A stretch of 10,467 bases of DNA, from assembly GCA_030607765.1 (NCBI GenBank), contig JAUWJJ010000014.1, forward strand, positions 1 through 10,467. The letters run 5' to 3'. The notes beneath the pieces are model-generated. The model was not told the DNA's origin, did no database searches, and saw nothing but the letters and a program-made list of their open reading frames with translations. Both the position numbers and the translations under genes were made by a program. The DNA is from Candidatus Aerophobota bacterium (GTDB lineage Bacteria; Aerophobota; Aerophobia; Aerophobales; B3-G15). Positions 1 through 8,504 of the stretch are shown piece after piece (within the stretch, counting starts at the first letter, position 1; every line of letters starts with the position of its first letter).

Positions 1-1
1 C

Positions 2-1096
2 TATCAGGAAGCTGTAGAGGAAAAAAATATAGTTCCCATAACTACACCTGAAGTTGAAATTATTCAGTTATCTGAAAATCAGTCTTTAATTTTAAAGATA
101 AATCTTATAACTAAACCCGAGATAAAGTTAAGTTCTTACAAAGGAATTAAGATTAAGAGAAAAAAGGTAAAGGTAACCAAGGAAGAGGTGGAACAGGGGT
201 TAAAAAATTTACAAAAAAGGTACACTCAGTATCATCCCGTAAAGAATCGAGTAACAAAAAATTGGGATTGGCTGTACCTTAACTGTCAAAACTTATCTGA
301 GGAAAAATTCTTACCTCGGGATAAAGAAAATGATTTCTGGTATCAGCTTGGTTCACCTAATCTCCCCTCTTCCTTCCAGAAAGAGCTTCTGGGAACAAAA
401 GTAGGAGAAACTAAAAAAATAGAGGCCGAATTTCCCCTTAAGGATTCTGAAAAAAATATCCCTAACAGAAAAGTTAACCTTAATGTTAAAATAAAGGAGG
501 TAAGGGAGGAAAAACTTCCTCCTTTAGATGATGAGTTTGTCAAAAAATTAAATTTTCAAAATTTAGAGGACCTAAAAAATTCTATAAGAAAAAACATAAA
601 AAAATTTAAAAATCAACAGGAGGAAAGGAAGGCGAAGAGTAAAATAGTGCAAAAAGTAGTGGAAGAATCTACCATAGAGATTCCTCCTTCCTTAGTGGAA
701 AAAGAGGTGGAAAGTAAAATTGATAAGTTAAAGAAAGATTTAAAAAACAAGAGCTCTACTTTATCCGATTATTTAAAGGAGCAAAATTTAAGTGAGGAAG
801 CATTCAGGGAAAATGTTAAATTAAAAGCAAAGCAGGATCTTAAAACTTTCTTTGTTCTGGACAAAATAGCGGAAAATGAAAAAATTGAGGTAAAAGAAGA
901 GGAAACAGATCAGGTTTTAAAAGCATCTGTAAAAGAAGAGATAGGGGAGGAAAAGCTAAAACGCCTTAGAGAAAACCTAAAATACAAAGGAGTGTTGGGA
1001 GGAATAATCAATCAGATAAAAGAGGGGAAAGTGGTAGACTTTTTGTATCAACAGGCTGACGTATCGGAAAGTTTCCTGCCATTAACCAAAAAATAA
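2..1096 (+). CDS. tig: Trigger factor, 5'-truncated by the window edge
   Basis: Trigger factor is a ribosome-bound chaperone that receives nascent chains at the exit tunnel. The reading frame is open from base 2 with no start codon of its own. Its first visible residues, [20 protein letters not shown], match the end of the ribosome-binding domain and the following linker, at about E. coli residue 77. Roughly 75 N-terminal residues, including the ribosome-docking signature, therefore lie outside the window. The visible 364 residues contain an FKBP-like domain (the [17 protein letters not shown] stretch, ending in [12 protein letters not shown]) and then the long, Lys/Glu-rich helical C-terminal chaperone domain. 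The FKBP-like part looks degenerate: the usual DGxxFxGG and IPGF motifs are not recognisable (LPSSF replaces the latter). An internal ATG or GTG start, for example GTG at 188, is not credible because homology continues upstream. The gene is followed 13 bases later by clpP, the common tig-clpP-clpX order. Identification is confident. Loss of prolyl isomerase activity is inferred. Confidence 0.93.
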   Translation, partial: YQEAVEEKNIVPITTPEVEIIQLSENQSLILKINLITKPEIKLSSYKGIKIKRKKVKVTKEEVEQGLKNLQKRYTQYHPVKNRVTKNWDWLYLNCQNLSEEKFLPRDKENDFWYQLGSPNLPSSFQKELLGTKVGETKKIEAEFPLKDSEKNIPNRKVNLNVKIKEVREEKLPPLDDEFVKKLNFQNLEDLKNSIRKNIKKFKNQQEERKAKSKIVQKVVEESTIEIPPSLVEKEVESKIDKLKKDLKNKSSTLSDYLKEQNLSEEAFRENVKLKAKQDLKTFFVLDKIAENEKIEVKEEETDQVLKASVKEEIGEEKLKRLRENLKYKGVLGGIINQIKEGKVVDFLYQQADVSESFLPLTKK

Positions 1097-1109
1097 AAGA
1101 GGTAAAAAG

Positions 1110-1694
1110 ATGACTTTAATTCCTATGGTTATAGAAAGGAGCGCTCGGGGAGAAAGAGCTTATGACATTTATTCTCGCCTGCTTAAAGACAGAATAATCT
1201 TCATTGGCGCTCCCATTGATGATGCTGTAGCTAATACTGTCATTGCCCAGATGCTTTTTCTGGAGGTTCAGGACCCAAATAAGGATATTCATCTGTACAT
1301 TAATTCTCCCGGTGGGTTGGTAACTTCAGGTCTGGCTATTTATGATACTATACAGTATGTTAAATCAGATGTTTCTACTATATGTATGGGGCAAGCAGCC
1401 AGTGCTGCAGCTCTTCTTTTGGCTGCTGGAACCAAGGGGAAAAGGTTTTCTTTGCCCAATACTAACATTCTCATTCATCAACCTATGGGAGGTGCAAGAG
1501 GACAGGCTACAGATGTAGGAATCCAAGCGAGACAAATCCTGAAAGTAAAGGAAAGACTAAATGAAATTTTTGTAAAACATACCGGGCAGTCCAAAGAGAA
1601 AATTGAAAGGGATACCGATAGAGATTTCTATATGACAGCTTCTGAGGCTAAAGAATACGGAATTATTGATGAGGTAATTGAAAGGAGAAAATAA
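1110..1694 (+). CDS. clpP: ATP-dependent Clp protease proteolytic subunit ClpP
   Basis: This 194-residue serine peptidase forms the double-heptameric barrel that degrades proteins fed by ClpX or another Clp ATPase in the cytoplasm. The catalytic triad is visible at family spacing: Ser98 in GQAAS, His123 in LIHQPMGG and Asp172 in DTDRDFYM. The oxyanion region INSPGG (65-69 area) and the C-terminal [16 protein letters not shown] stretch are typical. Length matches the family with almost no N-terminal propeptide, as in many non-proteobacterial ClpPs; the start [21 protein letters not shown] is the canonical mature N-terminus. The ATG at 1110 is preceded by an AGAGGT ribosome site (1098-1103) at 6-base spacing. 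The gene lies between tig and clpX with gaps of 13 and 5 bases, so co-translation or at least co-transcription is likely. Confidence 0.98.
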   Translation: MTLIPMVIERSARGERAYDIYSRLLKDRIIFIGAPIDDAVANTVIAQMLFLEVQDPNKDIHLYINSPGGLVTSGLAIYDTIQYVKSDVSTICMGQAASAAALLLAAGTKGKRFSLPNTNILIHQPMGGARGQATDVGIQARQILKVKERLNEIFVKHTGQSKEKIERDTDRDFYMTASEAKEYGIIDEVIERRK

Positions 1695-1699
1695 CTTTC

Positions 1700-2929
1700 A
1701 TGAAAGACAAAAGTGAAAATCCTTCCCACTGCTCATTTTGCAACCGAACTCGGGCGGAGGTAAATAGGTTAATTGCCGGACCGAACATTTACATTTGCGA
1801 CAGATGCATAAACTACTGCAGCCAAATCCTGAAAAGGGAAGATGAAAATTTTTTCCATTCCATTCAAGTAGAGAACCTTCCCAAACCCAAGCAACTTAAA
1901 GAAAAATTAGATGAATGGGTAGTGGGTCAGTCCCGAGCTAAAAAAGTTCTCTCTGTAGCTGTTTACAACCATTACAAGCGAATCCTATCCAGTAAAGCAA
2001 AAGAAGAAGTAGAACTTGAGAAGAGCAACATCTTGCTTATCGGACCTACCGGATCGGGAAAAACCTTGCTGGCTAGAACCTTAGCTAAAATTTTGCATCT
2101 TCCCCTGGTAATTACTTCAAGCACCAATGTTACAGAAGCTGGGTATGTAGGAGAAGACGTAGAGACTATTCTGCTTAGATTATTACAAAAAACAGACTTT
2201 AACATTCCTCTATCTTCCAGGGGTATTGTTTATATAGATGAAATTGATAAGATAGCTAAAAAAAGCGGAGCTAACCCTTCTATTACCCGAGATGTATCGG
2301 GAGAAGGAGTCCAGCAAGCTCTACTTAAGATATTAGAGGGAACATTGGCTAATATTCCTCCCCAGGGAGGAAGAAAACATCCTCATCAGCAGTTCATCCA
2401 ACTGGACACTTCCCATATTCTCTTTGTCTGTGGAGGAGCTTTTCCTGGATTAGAGGAAATAGTAAGGGAGCGGGTGGGAAAAAAAGTTGTAGGATTTTCC
2501 TCTAAAATAAAAGAAGATCCTGCAAAAATTTTAACTCAGCTTTTACCCGAGGACTTAATTGAGTATGGTTTCATCCCGGAATTTGTGGGAAGGCTACCGG
2601 TGGTTGCTATTTTAGACAAACTCACCAAGAATAAGCTAAAAAAAGTACTCTTTGAGCCAAAAAATGCTGTAATAAAACAGTATCAAAGGCTCCTTGAACT
2701 TGAAGGGATTGGACTTACCTTCAGCGAGGATGCCTTAGAGGAAATCAGCAACTTAGCATTTAAAAGAGAAATGGGAGCAAGAGGACTTCGCTCCATAGTA
2801 GAGGATATTATGCTGGATTTAATGTACGATCTTCCCTCGCGGAAAGATGTTAAGGAGTGTACAGTTGATAGGGAGGTAGTAAGAAAAGAAAAATCACCCA
2901 TAATCATCACCCAGAAAATGAGCGCTTAA
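1700..2929 (+). CDS. clpX: ATP-dependent Clp protease ATP-binding subunit ClpX
   Basis: ClpX is the hexameric AAA+ unfoldase that recognises tagged substrates and threads them into ClpP. The 409-residue product has the full family layout. An N-terminal zinc-binding domain has Cys11, Cys14, Cys33 and Cys36. Walker A is GPTGSGKT (115-122), the pore loop GYVG is at 149-151, and Walker B with YIDEID is at 178-183. The RKH loop is in GGRKHPHQ (223-230), the arginine-finger region is EFVGRLP (294-300), and sensor 2 is GARGLRS (359-365). The loop that docks ClpP reads VGF (264-266) where E. coli has IGF, a conservative change that should keep partnership with the adjacent ClpP. The ATG at 1700 uses the AAAGGAG site at 1681-1687 inside the end of clpP, with a rather long 12-base spacing. 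The genes commonly next in bacteria, such as lon, do not follow; a V-ATPase cluster does. Confidence 0.98.
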   Translation: MKDKSENPSHCSFCNRTRAEVNRLIAGPNIYICDRCINYCSQILKREDENFFHSIQVENLPKPKQLKEKLDEWVVGQSRAKKVLSVAVYNHYKRILSSKAKEEVELEKSNILLIGPTGSGKTLLARTLAKILHLPLVITSSTNVTEAGYVGEDVETILLRLLQKTDFNIPLSSRGIVYIDEIDKIAKKSGANPSITRDVSGEGVQQALLKILEGTLANIPPQGGRKHPHQQFIQLDTSHILFVCGGAFPGLEEIVRERVGKKVVGFSSKIKEDPAKILTQLLPEDLIEYGFIPEFVGRLPVVAILDKLTKNKLKKVLFEPKNAVIKQYQRLLELEGIGLTFSEDALEEISNLAFKREMGARGLRSIVEDIMLDLMYDLPSRKDVKECTVDREVVRKEKSPIIITQKMSA

Positions 2930-2937
2930 TCTCATTA

Positions 2938-3027
2938 ATGCGTGAATGCGTATATGAGTGAATGCGTCTTTTTCATCTCCTTAATATTTACTCTTTTACA
3001 CATTTACCCATCCACGCATTTACTCAT
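2938..3027. repeat. Degenerate inverted array of short repeat units in the clpX-ntpA gap
   Basis: The left arm, 2938-2967, contains reiterated units of 7-9 bases related to AATGCGTG (atgcgtg, aatgcgt, atgagtg, aatgcgt). The right arm, 2998-3027, is their imperfect inverted copy. By hand alignment the left arm matches the reverse complement of the right arm at 23 of 30 positions. The best core is ATGAGTGAATGCG (2954-2966) against CGCATTTACTCAT (3015-3027), which can form a 13-pair stem with one G-U pair. In transcribed form this is a long foldback with a large spacer. No T-run follows it, so it does not look like an ordinary intrinsic terminator. It may be a remnant of a dispersed repeat family or an RNA structure between two operons. 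I saw no convincing sigma-70 promoter in this gap. Confidence 0.6.
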
Positions 3028-3060
3028 TTTCAGTGTCTTCAGTGGTTAATTTTTTTAATG

Positions 3061-3066
3061 AAGGAG
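3061..3066 (+). promoter_or_regulatory. Ribosome binding site that sets the ntpA start
   Basis: AAGGAG lies 6 bases before the ATG at 3073. The reading frame stays open upstream to an ATG at 2962, but the 37 extra residues are translated intergenic repeat sequence. The conserved subunit A N-terminus ([20 protein letters not shown]) begins right after the ATG at 3073. A second in-frame ATG at 3058 precedes this site and lacks its own. The start at 3073 is therefore preferred. Confidence 0.85.
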
Positions 3067-3072
3067 CAGTTA

Positions 3073-6000
3073 ATGCAAAAGGGAAGGGTAATTAAAATAT
3101 CTGGCCCTCTGGTAGTTGCCAGAGAAATTCCCGATGCCAGAATGTTTGATGTAGTAAGAGTAGGAAAAGAAAGATTAATTGGTGAAATTTTAGAGATAAG
3201 GGGAGAGCTTTCCTCTATTCAGGTTTATGAGGAAACCAGTGGATTAAAACCGGGGGAGGAAGTAGAATCTCTTTACCATCCATTTTCTGTAGAGCTTGCT
3301 CCAGGATTGTTGGGAAATATTTATGATGGGATACAGCGTCCTTTAGATTTAATTAGAGCAAAGAAAGGTGATTTTGTTACCCGGGGAATAGAGATGAATG
3401 CTATTGATAGAGAAAAAGAGTGGGATTTCCAGCCAAGGGTAAAACCAGGGGATAGGGTAATTTCAGGTGATATATTGGGAGTAGTCCAGGAAACAGAGAT
3501 TATAGAGCACCGCATTCTGGTTCCGGTTGGGATAGAAGGAAAAGTTAAAAAGATCGGCTCAGGTAAAGCAAAGGTAGAAGATATCATTGCAGTAATTGAA
3601 ACTAAAAAAGGAGAAAGAGCTATCTCTATGCTGCAAAGATGGCCGGTAAGAAAGATGAGACCTTACAAAGAGCAACTTGAGCCTACGGAACCTTTAATTA
3701 CAGGACAAAGAGTCATTGATACATTTTTCCCTATAGCTAAAGGAGGAACAGCCTGCATCCCCGGCCCTTTTGGATCAGGAAAATGCGTCTCTGGAAAAAC
3801 TCCCATAATTCTCGGTGATGGAACCCTCCTTACTATGGAGGAACTTTATAAAAAGTGCTTAAAAAAAGGAGAAATAAAGACAAATGGAATAGAAACAATA
3901 ATTAAGATTCACCCTTCACTTTCTCTTTTTTCTATGAATACAAATAAAATTGAAGGATCAAGTTCCTCTATTTTTTATAAAGGAAAAACTAATTCTATTA
4001 TTTGGATTAAGACAAGAAGCGGACGTTCAGTTGAAGTTACTCCTTTTCACAAACTATTTAAGATAAATGAAAATGGAGGGATTACTCAAACTAAAGCTGA
4101 GGATCTTCAGGTAGGAGATTTCATTGCTGCCGTTCGAAAGATAGAAACTAAAAACAAAACCTCAAGATTTAACCTATATGAGTTGAAAGAAGTTAGAGTG
4201 GTAGATGCTTCTATTAGAGAACAGACCTCCCAGATATTGCGAGATCTTAGAAAAAAAAGAGAATTATCTTCAGTAGGAATTTCCAAAGTAAATGCAGAAA
4301 GTTTTATATATAAAAGAAATCTTCCTCCTCTTTCTCTGGTGAAAAATGTCTATTCTCAGATTCACTTACCCCTTCCCATTCCTAAGCAATTAAGAGGAAA
4401 TAGATGGGGCCAGACTATCCGTATTCCCCCTGAAACTAATCCAGAGTTGGGCGAAGTTTTAGGACTTTTTATTGCTGAAGGACATATTAGAGGTAAAAAT
4501 ACAGCCGTATTCACCAATAAAGACAGCAAGCTTTTGCGCCGATTTGCTCAGTTAATCAATTCTGTTTTTGGCATCAAAACTAAAAAGGAGGAACAAAAAG
4601 GCAAAACTCCCGGAATTCTCATATTTAATAAAGTCTTCGTAGATTTTATTGAAACCATAGGTGCTGGAGGTAATTCTTCTCAAAAACAAATTCCTCCGCT
4701 TATTCTAAAGTCCAGCGATAAAATTCTCTGTGCTTTTCTAAGAGGATACTACATAGGTGATGGGTCATTCTCTCAAGGAGAGATAGAGCTTTGCACGGCC
4801 AGTAAAAATCTGCAAATTAGTCTTTCTTACACTTTAACGAGATTGGGGATTCTCCATTCTCTGGCCACAAAAAAGCTCAAAGAAAAAAAATATTATCGTA
4901 TTTTTATTCGAAGTATCGCTAATTTAAAAATATTTTATGAATCGATAAGCAAAGATAATAAAGAATTTGATAAAATTTGCAAAATCAAGGACTATATAAA
5001 TTCAAAGAAAACCACTTATACTTCTTACGATGTAGTTCCTCTGTCCAGCAAGATCATATCTAATCTCTATTGGAACTCAAATATTACCTACTCTCAACTC
5101 AAGACCCAAGGGATAGAAATAAGTAACTACATTGGCAACCAAGAACGAATGAGTACCAACACGTTTAAGGTATTTACTCAACTCTTAAAACAGGAAGATG
5201 GAGAAAAAGGGGAATATAAGCAAATTTTAAGATTGTCTTCTCTTTTAGATTATATTTTTTGTGACAGGGTTACAAGCATTGAAAAAATTAAAGGCACTTC
5301 TAATGTCTATGATGTTTGCATCCCTCAAAAAGAAAATTTTGTTGGAGGAGATGGACCTATCCTTCTCCATAATACCGTTGTTCAGCACCAGCTTTCAAAA
5401 TGGGCAGATGCACAGGTTATTGTTTTTGTAGGGTGTGGTGAGAGGGGAAATGAAATGGCCGATGTTTTGAGGAAATTTCCCCAGTTAAAGGACCCTCAAA
5501 CCGGCAAACCTTTAATGCAAAGAACAATTTTAATTGCCAATACTTCCAATACGCCTGTAGCAGCCCGAGAAGCTTCCATCTATACCGGGATCACCTTAGC
5601 TGAGTATTATCGAGATATGGGTTATGATGTAGCTTTAATGGCTGATTCTACCTCAAGATGGGCTGAGGCCCTAAGAGAAATGTCGGGAAGATTGGAAGAG
5701 ATGCCCGGGGAAGAAGGCTATCCTGCTTATCTTCCCTCCAGATTAGCTGAATTTTACGAAAGAGCAGGAAGAGTTATCTGTCTGGGACAGGATGGAAGAA
5801 AGGGTAGCTTAAGTGCTATTGGAGCCGTATCTCCACCTGGTGGGGATCTCTCTGAACCAGTAACTCAGGCAACTTTACGGGTAGTGAGGGTATTCTGGGC
5901 TCTGGTAGCAGAGCTTGCCTATCAACGCCATTTTCCAGCTATTCACTGGCTTCGCAGCTACTCCCTTTACCTTGATGAACTAACACCTTATTTTATTCGA

Positions 6001-6414
6001 GAAGTAGCTGCTGATTGGATGCAGCTTAGAAGAAAAGCTATGGTTCTTTTGCAAAAAGAGGATGAACTTCAGGAAACGGTAAGATTGGTAGGACTGGATG
6101 TTCTATCTCCTCAGGACAGAATAGCTATGGAGACAGCTCGTTCTATAAGAGAAGATTTCTTGCAACAATTTGCTTTTCATGAGGTAGATACCTACAGCCC
6201 GATAAAAAAACAGCATCTAATGCTTAAATTAGTTTTAGACTACTATGACTTATGTATAAACGCCTTAAGCCGTGATGTTTCCTTAGATGAGTTAATTTAT
6301 CTTCCCCTAAGGGAAGATATTGCTAAAGCTAAATATATTCCCGATGAAGATGCCGAGGAAAAAATAGAGAAACTGCGCCAGAAACTAAAGGAACGGATAG
6401 ATAAACTCCGTTAG
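3073..6414 (+). CDS. ntpA: V/A-type ATPase catalytic subunit A precursor containing an intein
   Basis: Subunit A binds and hydrolyses (or makes) ATP in the A3B3 head of the V/A-type H+ or Na+ ATPase. The precursor is 1113 residues. Removing the intein (3784-5373) leaves N-extein 237 plus C-extein 346, giving a 583-residue protein of normal family length. The N-extein has the beta-barrel ([13 protein letters not shown]), the subunit A-specific bulge region, and the P-loop GPFGSGK ending at Lys237. The C-extein resumes with Thr238 ([14 protein letters not shown]), then [29 protein letters not shown] and a Walker B region [11 protein letters not shown]. The P-loop plus GCGER identify the catalytic A subunit rather than B. 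The frame is uninterrupted throughout, so the insert is an intein and not a frameshift or gene break. It is followed by ntpB and ntpD on the same strand, an evident operon. Whether the complex pumps H+ or Na+ cannot be told because the membrane subunits are absent. Confidence 0.96.
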   Translation: MQKGRVIKISGPLVVAREIPDARMFDVVRVGKERLIGEILEIRGELSSIQVYEETSGLKPGEEVESLYHPFSVELAPGLLGNIYDGIQRPLDLIRAKKGDFVTRGIEMNAIDREKEWDFQPRVKPGDRVISGDILGVVQETEIIEHRILVPVGIEGKVKKIGSGKAKVEDIIAVIETKKGERAISMLQRWPVRKMRPYKEQLEPTEPLITGQRVIDTFFPIAKGGTACIPGPFGSGKCVSGKTPIILGDGTLLTMEELYKKCLKKGEIKTNGIETIIKIHPSLSLFSMNTNKIEGSSSSIFYKGKTNSIIWIKTRSGRSVEVTPFHKLFKINENGGITQTKAEDLQVGDFIAAVRKIETKNKTSRFNLYELKEVRVVDASIREQTSQILRDLRKKRELSSVGISKVNAESFIYKRNLPPLSLVKNVYSQIHLPLPIPKQLRGNRWGQTIRIPPETNPELGEVLGLFIAEGHIRGKNTAVFTNKDSKLLRRFAQLINSVFGIKTKKEEQKGKTPGILIFNKVFVDFIETIGAGGNSSQKQIPPLILKSSDKILCAFLRGYYIGDGSFSQGEIELCTASKNLQISLSYTLTRLGILHSLATKKLKEKKYYRIFIRSIANLKIFYESISKDNKEFDKICKIKDYINSKKTTYTSYDVVPLSSKIISNLYWNSNITYSQLKTQGIEISNYIGNQERMSTNTFKVFTQLLKQEDGEKGEYKQILRLSSLLDYIFCDRVTSIEKIKGTSNVYDVCIPQKENFVGGDGPILLHNTVVQHQLSKWADAQVIVFVGCGERGNEMADVLRKFPQLKDPQTGKPLMQRTILIANTSNTPVAAREASIYTGITLAEYYRDMGYDVALMADSTSRWAEALREMSGRLEEMPGEEGYPAYLPSRLAEFYERAGRVICLGQDGRKGSLSAIGAVSPPGGDLSEPVTQATLRVVRVFWALVAELAYQRHFPAIHWLRSYSLYLDELTPYFIREVAADWMQLRRKAMVLLQKEDELQETVRLVGLDVLSPQDRIAMETARSIREDFLQQFAFHEVDTYSPIKKQHLMLKLVLDYYDLCINALSRDVSLDELIYLPLREDIAKAKYIPDEDAEEKIEKLRQKLKERIDKLR
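3784..5373 (+). mobile_element. Intein with LAGLIDADG homing endonuclease, inserted in the Walker A motif of ntpA
   Basis: This 530-residue protein-splicing element begins with Cys1 ([20 protein letters not shown], block A). Block B has TPFH at 86-89, followed by [13 protein letters not shown]. Block F starts at Tyr509 ([11 protein letters not shown]), and the element ends in His529-Asn530 with Thr as first C-extein residue. All residues of a standard class 1 splicing mechanism (Cys1, block B His89, penultimate His, terminal Asn, +1 Thr) are therefore present. Two dodecapeptide motifs mark a LAGLIDADG endonuclease: VLGLFIAEG, with acidic Glu232, and LRGYYIGDG (319-327), with Asp326. Segments of about 140-200 and 415-475 flanking the nuclease are additional to the minimal Hint and nuclease cores and may be DNA-binding helical modules. 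The insertion point, between Lys and Thr of GPFGSGKT, corresponds to the site I know from archaeal A-ATPases such as Thermoplasma and Pyrococcus (VMA-b), not the yeast VMA1 site. Boundaries are exact by motif; nuclease activity is inferred. Confidence 0.96.
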
Positions 6415-6434
6415 ATAAGCGTTCTCTATCTAAC
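6410..6434 (+). other. Stem-loop overlapping the ntpA stop codon
   Basis: GTTAGATA (6410-6417) and TATCTAAC (6427-6434) form a perfect 8-pair stem around a 9-base loop. The TAG stop of ntpA (6412-6414) lies inside the left arm. No T-run follows, so termination is unlikely. The next ribosome site (GGGAGGT, 6445-6451) begins 10 bases later. Such a hairpin could act as an RNA-processing or stability element, or tune A:B translation. This role is inferred only from position. Confidence 0.5.
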
Positions 6435-6463
6435 AGGATAAATTGGGAGGTAAAAAGTAAGCT

Positions 6464-7843
6464 ATGGGTAGAGAGTACACTATAATAAAAGAGCTCAGCG
6501 GACCTTTAATGCTGGTAGAGAATGTAGTTGATGTAGGTTTTGAAGAACTGGTAGAGATAGAGCTATCTGATGGGGAAAGAAGAAGAGGAAGAGTTTTAGA
6601 GGTAAGCTCTGATGCGGCCTTGGTGCAGCTATTTGAAAGAGCCACTAATCTGGGAGTAGAAGGAGCCAGGATAAAGTTCTTAGGTAAAGGCATCGAATTG
6701 GGAGTATCTAAAGATATAGTGGGAAGAGTATTTGATGGTTGGGGTAGACCTCGGGATGGGGGAGGAGAAATAATTCCAGAAAAAAGATTAGAAATAGGAG
6801 GACAGCCCATAAATCCAGATGCCCGGGCCTACCCAAAAGAGTTTATTGAGACAGGAATATCAGCTATTGATGGGTTAAATACCCTATCCCGGGGACAAAA
6901 ACTACCAATTTTCTCCGGATCCGGACTTCCTCATGTTCAATTAGCTGCTCAAATTGCTAAACAAGCTAAGGTCTTGGGTAAAGAGGAAGAATTTGCTGTA
7001 GTTTTTGCTGCTATGGGAATAACCTTTGAGGAGGGAAATCTCTTTATCTCCAGCTTTAAGAAAAGCGGAGCCATAGAAAAAGCTACTCTTTTCCTTAATT
7101 TAGCCGATGACCCAGTAATTGAGAGAATAGCTACCCCCAGAATGGCTTTAACCTGTGCTGAATACTTGGCATTTGAGAAAGATATGCACATTTTAGTTAT
7201 CTTAATTGATATGACCAACTATGCTGAGGCTCTAAGAGAGCTCTCAGCAGCAAGAAAAGAGGTTCCGGGAAGAAGAGGATACCCTGGTTATCTTTATACA
7301 GACCTTGCCACTATTTACGAAAGAGCTGGTAGAATTAAAGGAAAAAAGGGGTCAATTACCCTCATTCCCATCCTTACTATGCCTGATGATGACAACACCC
7401 ATCCCATTCCCGATCTTACTGGATACATTACTGAAGGACAGATAATCCTGCAGAGAAGTCTGCATCAAAAGGGAATTTATCCCCCCATAAATGTTCTCCC
7501 ATCTCTATCCAGGTTAATGGATGAGGCTGTAGGAGAGAGAAAAACCAGAGAGGATCACCGGGAGCTTTCCAATCAACTTTACGCTACTTATGCTCAAGGG
7601 ATGGAGATAAGAGAGCTGGCTCTGGTAATGGGAGAGGCTACTTTAAGTGATATGGACAAAAAATACCTTGTCTTTGCCAATGAATTTGAAGCTAACTTTG
7701 TCCAGCAGGGAGAAAATGAGGATAGATCAGTCCAGAAAACTCTTGATATAGGATGGGAACTTTTAAAAATTATACCTAAGCCCGAGCTAAAAAGAGTAAG
7801 AGATGAGTGGATAGAAAAGTATGGAAGAAGAGAAAAGGAGTGA
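6464..7843 (+). CDS. ntpB: V/A-type ATPase non-catalytic subunit B
   Basis: Subunit B alternates with subunit A in the A3B3 hexamer and contributes residues, including an arginine, to the catalytic interfaces without hydrolysing ATP itself. The 459-residue protein has the B-type N-terminal barrel ([19 protein letters not shown]) and [11 protein letters not shown] (90-100). In place of a Walker A it has a degenerate P-loop, [19 protein letters not shown] (150-168), which separates B from A. Later landmarks are [18 protein letters not shown] (243-260), [20 protein letters not shown] (265-284), YERAGR and [20 protein letters not shown]. No intein is present here. The ATG at 6464 follows GGGAGGT at 6445-6451, a spacing of 12 bases, longer than for its neighbours. 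The stop overlaps the ribosome-binding region of ntpD, placing both in one operon with ntpA. Confidence 0.97.
   Translation: MGREYTIIKELSGPLMLVENVVDVGFEELVEIELSDGERRRGRVLEVSSDAALVQLFERATNLGVEGARIKFLGKGIELGVSKDIVGRVFDGWGRPRDGGGEIIPEKRLEIGGQPINPDARAYPKEFIETGISAIDGLNTLSRGQKLPIFSGSGLPHVQLAAQIAKQAKVLGKEEEFAVVFAAMGITFEEGNLFISSFKKSGAIEKATLFLNLADDPVIERIATPRMALTCAEYLAFEKDMHILVILIDMTNYAEALRELSAARKEVPGRRGYPGYLYTDLATIYERAGRIKGKKGSITLIPILTMPDDDNTHPIPDLTGYITEGQIILQRSLHQKGIYPPINVLPSLSRLMDEAVGERKTREDHRELSNQLYATYAQGMEIRELALVMGEATLSDMDKKYLVFANEFEANFVQQGENEDRSVQKTLDIGWELLKIIPKPELKRVRDEWIEKYGRREKE
7833..7840 (+). promoter_or_regulatory. Ribosome binding site for the GTG start of ntpD
   Basis: AAAAGGAG ends directly before the TGA stop of ntpB (7841-7843) and lies 6 bases before the GTG at 7847. 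It supports a GTG start and suggests translational coupling of B and D. Confidence 0.8.
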
Positions 7844-7846
7844 TCA

Positions 7847-8464
7847 GTGCCAAGAATAGCTCAGTTTAATCCTACCCGAATGGAGCTTTTGCAGCAGAAA
7901 AAAAGAATGCAGGCAGCTAAAAGAGCTCATGATTTGTTAGAAGATAAAAGAGATGAGCTAATTCAAAGATTTCTTCCCTTAATTAAAGAGGTAAGAAACT
8001 TAAGAGAACAGGTAAGAGAAAAATTAAAAAGAGCTTATCTTGATTTTCAACAGGCAAAAATGATGAACTCAGAAAAACAGATAGAAGAGTGTTTAATGTG
8101 GACACAGGCTAAAACTTCCCTGGAAATCACCGGCTACAGTCCCCTTAAAACTCCCCAGTTTAAAATAGTAAGTGAGGGAGAGCTTTTATGCTATGGTTTT
8201 TATGAAAGCAACTGGGAACTGGATGAGGGTATAAGATCATTCGCCAATGCTTTACCTTCTCTTTTAGAGTTAGCTCAAGGAGAGGAAGAGGTAAAAAGAT
8301 TAGCCAAGGAAATTGATTGGACCAGGAGAAGAGTTAACGCTCTGGAGTATATCTTTATCCCCCAAATTGAAGAGGTAGTAAAATATATAACTATGAAGCT
8401 TGAAGAAAGAGAAAGAGCCCATATCATTAACATTATGAAGGTAAAAGAACTCATGGGAAAATAA
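7847..8464 (+). CDS. ntpD: V/A-type ATPase subunit D (central rotor shaft)
   Basis: Subunit D is the long coiled-coil axle, comparable to F-type gamma, that turns inside the A3B3 hexamer and links it to the membrane rotor. The 205-residue product shows the family N-terminus (FNPTRMELLQQKKRMQAAKR, then DLLEDKRDELIQRFL) and the C-terminal helix RRVNALEYIFIPQIEEVVKY, followed by ITMKLEERERAH. Both ends are Lys/Glu-rich helices suited to an antiparallel coiled coil, and length is normal for the family. The start is GTG, 3 bases after the ntpB stop. D is the last gene of this ATPase block: the next gene is convergent. The small F, C, E, I and K subunits expected for a complete enzyme are not in the window. 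Confidence 0.96.
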   Translation: MPRIAQFNPTRMELLQQKKRMQAAKRAHDLLEDKRDELIQRFLPLIKEVRNLREQVREKLKRAYLDFQQAKMMNSEKQIEECLMWTQAKTSLEITGYSPLKTPQFKIVSEGELLCYGFYESNWELDEGIRSFANALPSLLELAQGEEEVKRLAKEIDWTRRRVNALEYIFIPQIEEVVKYITMKLEERERAHIINIMKVKELMGK

Positions 8465-8504
8465 CAAGAAAATGAGAGACAAGATACTCTTTTTATCCAA
8501 TAAA

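Noticed and set aside
2954..3027. Intrinsic terminator after clpX
   Set aside because: The pairing arms are separated by 48 bases and no T-run follows the right arm.
2962..3072. Start of subunit A at the upstream ATG 2962, adding 37 residues
   Set aside because: The extension is translated inverted-repeat DNA. It has no resemblance to the family N-terminus, and the ATG at 3073 has AAGGAG at 6 bases.
3784..5373. Insert in ntpA as a separate gene, group I intron or assembly error
   Set aside because: It is in frame with both exteins, has no start or stop of its own, and shows intein splicing motifs at both exact borders.
6430..6810. 126-codon open frame on the minus strand opposite ntpB
   Set aside because: It overlaps a well-identified gene, the protein has low-complexity Ser/Pro composition typical of antisense translation, and there is no sensible family match.
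6900..6980. Inactivated Walker A in ntpB read as a defect
   Set aside because: A degenerate P-loop (SGSGLPH) is normal for the non-catalytic B subunit.
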